Assembly (NCBI GenBank): GCA_002317595.1
Contig: DCHL01000042.1
Span: 1-5,517, forward strand
Origin: Lachnospiraceae bacterium UBA1753
GTDB taxonomy: Bacteria; Bacillota; Clostridia; Lachnospirales; Lachnospiraceae
Direction: 5' to 3'
Length of the DNA stretch: 5,517 bases
Within the stretch, counting starts at the first letter, position 1. Every line of letters starts with the position of its first letter. The translations under genes were made by a program, and so were the position numbers. A model generated the notes under the pieces. The model had not been told where the DNA came from. It saw only the letters and a program-made list of their open reading frames with translations, and did not search any database. Shown here piece after piece: positions 4,341-5,517 of the stretch.

Positions 4341-5195
4341 ATGAAATACCGCAAGGCTTACGAGTGGGGAAGAGCTCGGCTCGAAATGGCAAAAATTGAC
4401 GAGGCATCCCTGGATGCGAGGCTGCTGCTTGAGTTTGTGTGCGGCACTTCGCGCAATGACCTCTACGCTCATAGCGAGAGGGAACTGTCAGAATCCGAGG
4501 AGGAAAAATATAGAAGCCTCATCCTGAAGAGGACGGAGCGTATTCCGCTTCAGCACCTCACTGGAGAGCAGGAGTTCATGGGCCTTAGAATTAAGGTTAA
4601 TGAGCATGTGCTTGTGCCCAGGCAGGATACGGAGATTCTTGCGGAAGAGGGACTGATTGCGGTTAATGACGGCGACAGAATCCTTGATATGTGTACGGGA
4701 AGTGGCTGCATCCTGCTGTCAATCATGCGGTATAAAAATGATGTGACGGGAGTTGGTGCGGATCTGTCTGCAGACGCACTGGCAGTTGCGCGTGAAAATT
4801 ATGAGAACCATAGAAAGGAGATAAGCGGCAGGGCAGATTTTGTCCAGGGCGATCTCTTTGAGAATGTGGAGGGCAGATTTGATGTGATTCTCTCAAATCC
4901 GCCGTATATAAGAAGTGAAGTAATTGAGAGTCTTGCTCCTGAGGTTAAGGACCATGATCCGATGATGGCCCTTGATGGAGGAACTGACGGCCTTATTTTT
5001 TACCAGAGGATTGTTGAAGAGGCACCGAGGTACCTGAAGGCTGAAGGGAAACTCCTGATGGAAATCGGGTTTGACCAGGCGGCAGATGTCAGACAACTGC
5101 TGGAAAACGGTGGATTCACTGAGGTCAAGGTCATTAAGGATCTGGCGGGACTTAACCGAGTTGTTTGTGCAAGACTTATGGAAGAAAGGAATTAG
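4341..5195 (+). CDS. prmC: Release factor glutamine N5-methyltransferase PrmC (HemK)
   Basis: PrmC uses S-adenosylmethionine to methylate the glutamine of the GGQ motif in RF1 and RF2, which raises peptide-release activity. Residues 1-75 form the helical release-factor-binding domain. The Rossmann-type methyltransferase domain follows, with the SAM-binding motif ILDMCTGSGC (114-123), the acidic D141 in the second motif (VGADLS), and the substrate-glutamine motif NPPY at 186-189 (ILSNPPYI). The length of 284 residues is normal. Two starts are possible: ATG 4341, 10 nt after GGAGG (4326-4330), and GTG 4335, 4 nt after the same SD and overlapping the yqhQ stop by one base. I choose the ATG; the choice changes only two residues. 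It lies 5 nt after yqhQ and 2 nt before prfA, so it is probably co-transcribed and perhaps translationally coupled with its substrate gene. Confidence 0.96.
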   Translation: MKYRKAYEWGRARLEMAKIDEASLDARLLLEFVCGTSRNDLYAHSERELSESEEEKYRSLILKRTERIPLQHLTGEQEFMGLRIKVNEHVLVPRQDTEILAEEGLIAVNDGDRILDMCTGSGCILLSIMRYKNDVTGVGADLSADALAVARENYENHRKEISGRADFVQGDLFENVEGRFDVILSNPPYIRSEVIESLAPEVKDHDPMMALDGGTDGLIFYQRIVEEAPRYLKAEGKLLMEIGFDQAADVRQLLENGGFTEVKVIKDLAGLNRVVCARLMEERN

Positions 5196-5197
5196 TT

Positions 5198-5517
5198 ATG
5201 TTTGATAAGCTTGAAGATCTGCTCCGCAGATATGAGGAAGTACTGGGACTGCTCGGAATGCCTGATGTGGCAGCTGACCCTAACAATTTCAGAAAACTCA
5301 GCAAGGAAGAGAGCGACCTTAAGCCACTGGTTGACGCATATACTGCGTACAAGCAGAGCAAACAGGATATAGATGACTCCCTCGAGATGCTTGATGCTGA
5401 GAGTGATGAAGATATGAAGGAGATGCTGAAGGAAGAACTTGCTGATGCTAAGAAACGTGTGGCTGAGCTTGAGGCACAGCTCAAGATCCTCCTCCTTCCC
5501 AAGGACCCTAATGATGA
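5198..5517 (+). CDS. prfA: Peptide chain release factor 1 (RF1), 5' part only
   Basis: RF1 recognises UAA and UAG stop codons and triggers release of the finished protein. The ATG at 5198 follows AAGGA (5186-5190) by 7 nt. The 106 visible codons encode the start MFDKLEDLLRRYEEV, the FRKLSKEESDLKPLVDAY segment, and the long charged helices ending in LKILLLPKDPND. This is the classical first domain of RF1, distinct from RF2, which usually has a longer start and a frameshift site. The window ends before the PxT stop-codon-recognition and GGQ motifs, so these cannot be checked. The upstream neighbour prmC encodes the enzyme that modifies this protein. Confidence 0.96.
   Translation, partial: MFDKLEDLLRRYEEVLGLLGMPDVAADPNNFRKLSKEESDLKPLVDAYTAYKQSKQDIDDSLEMLDAESDEDMKEMLKEELADAKKRVAELEAQLKILLLPKDPND

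Noticed and set aside
5176..5502. Minus-strand Ser-rich ORF at the right edge
   Set aside because: It is antisense to the clear RF1 coding sequence; its serine richness comes from the reverse reading of Glu/Leu/Ala codons.

Overview
The window looks like chromosomal DNA from a member of the Clostridia, most probably Lachnospiraceae. The reasons are the gene order rho - rpmE - yqhQ(DUF1385) - prmC - prfA, the strong purine-rich Shine-Dalgarno (SD) sites, the sigma-A-type promoters, and the long Ala/Lys/Glu-rich insertion in Rho. The family assignment rests on remembered synteny and protein style, not on a search.

Layout. Bases 1-428 hold the probable last codons of an unseen upstream gene and a complete AT-rich gene for a 118-residue protein I do not recognise. 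Bases 429-797 have no supported gene but contain several strong inverted repeats. Bases 798-1018 form a small unit: two micro-ORFs of 18 and 20 codons, each with a near-ideal SD, followed by a strong intrinsic terminator. From 1049 the conserved block begins. It runs through a palindrome, a good promoter and rho (543 residues), then a second promoter with a structured leader of about 126 nt before rpmE (ribosomal protein L31, zinc-binding type). A terminator follows, then the closely packed genes yqhQ (membrane protein, DUF1385), prmC and prfA. The window ends inside prfA.

How the genes work together. The right-hand genes serve the ends of gene expression. Rho terminates transcription, L31 is a 50S ribosomal protein, and RF1 (prfA) ends translation at UAA and UAG. 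PrmC methylates the GGQ glutamine of release factors, so enzyme and substrate are encoded 2 nt apart. YqhQ is a conserved membrane protein of unknown function in the same cluster.

The parts that conventional annotation would miss are the two micro-ORFs, the structured intergenic region to their left, the L31 leader, and the repeat-built low-complexity segments in Rho and YqhQ. No CRISPR array, tRNA, rRNA, transposase or complete mobile element was seen.
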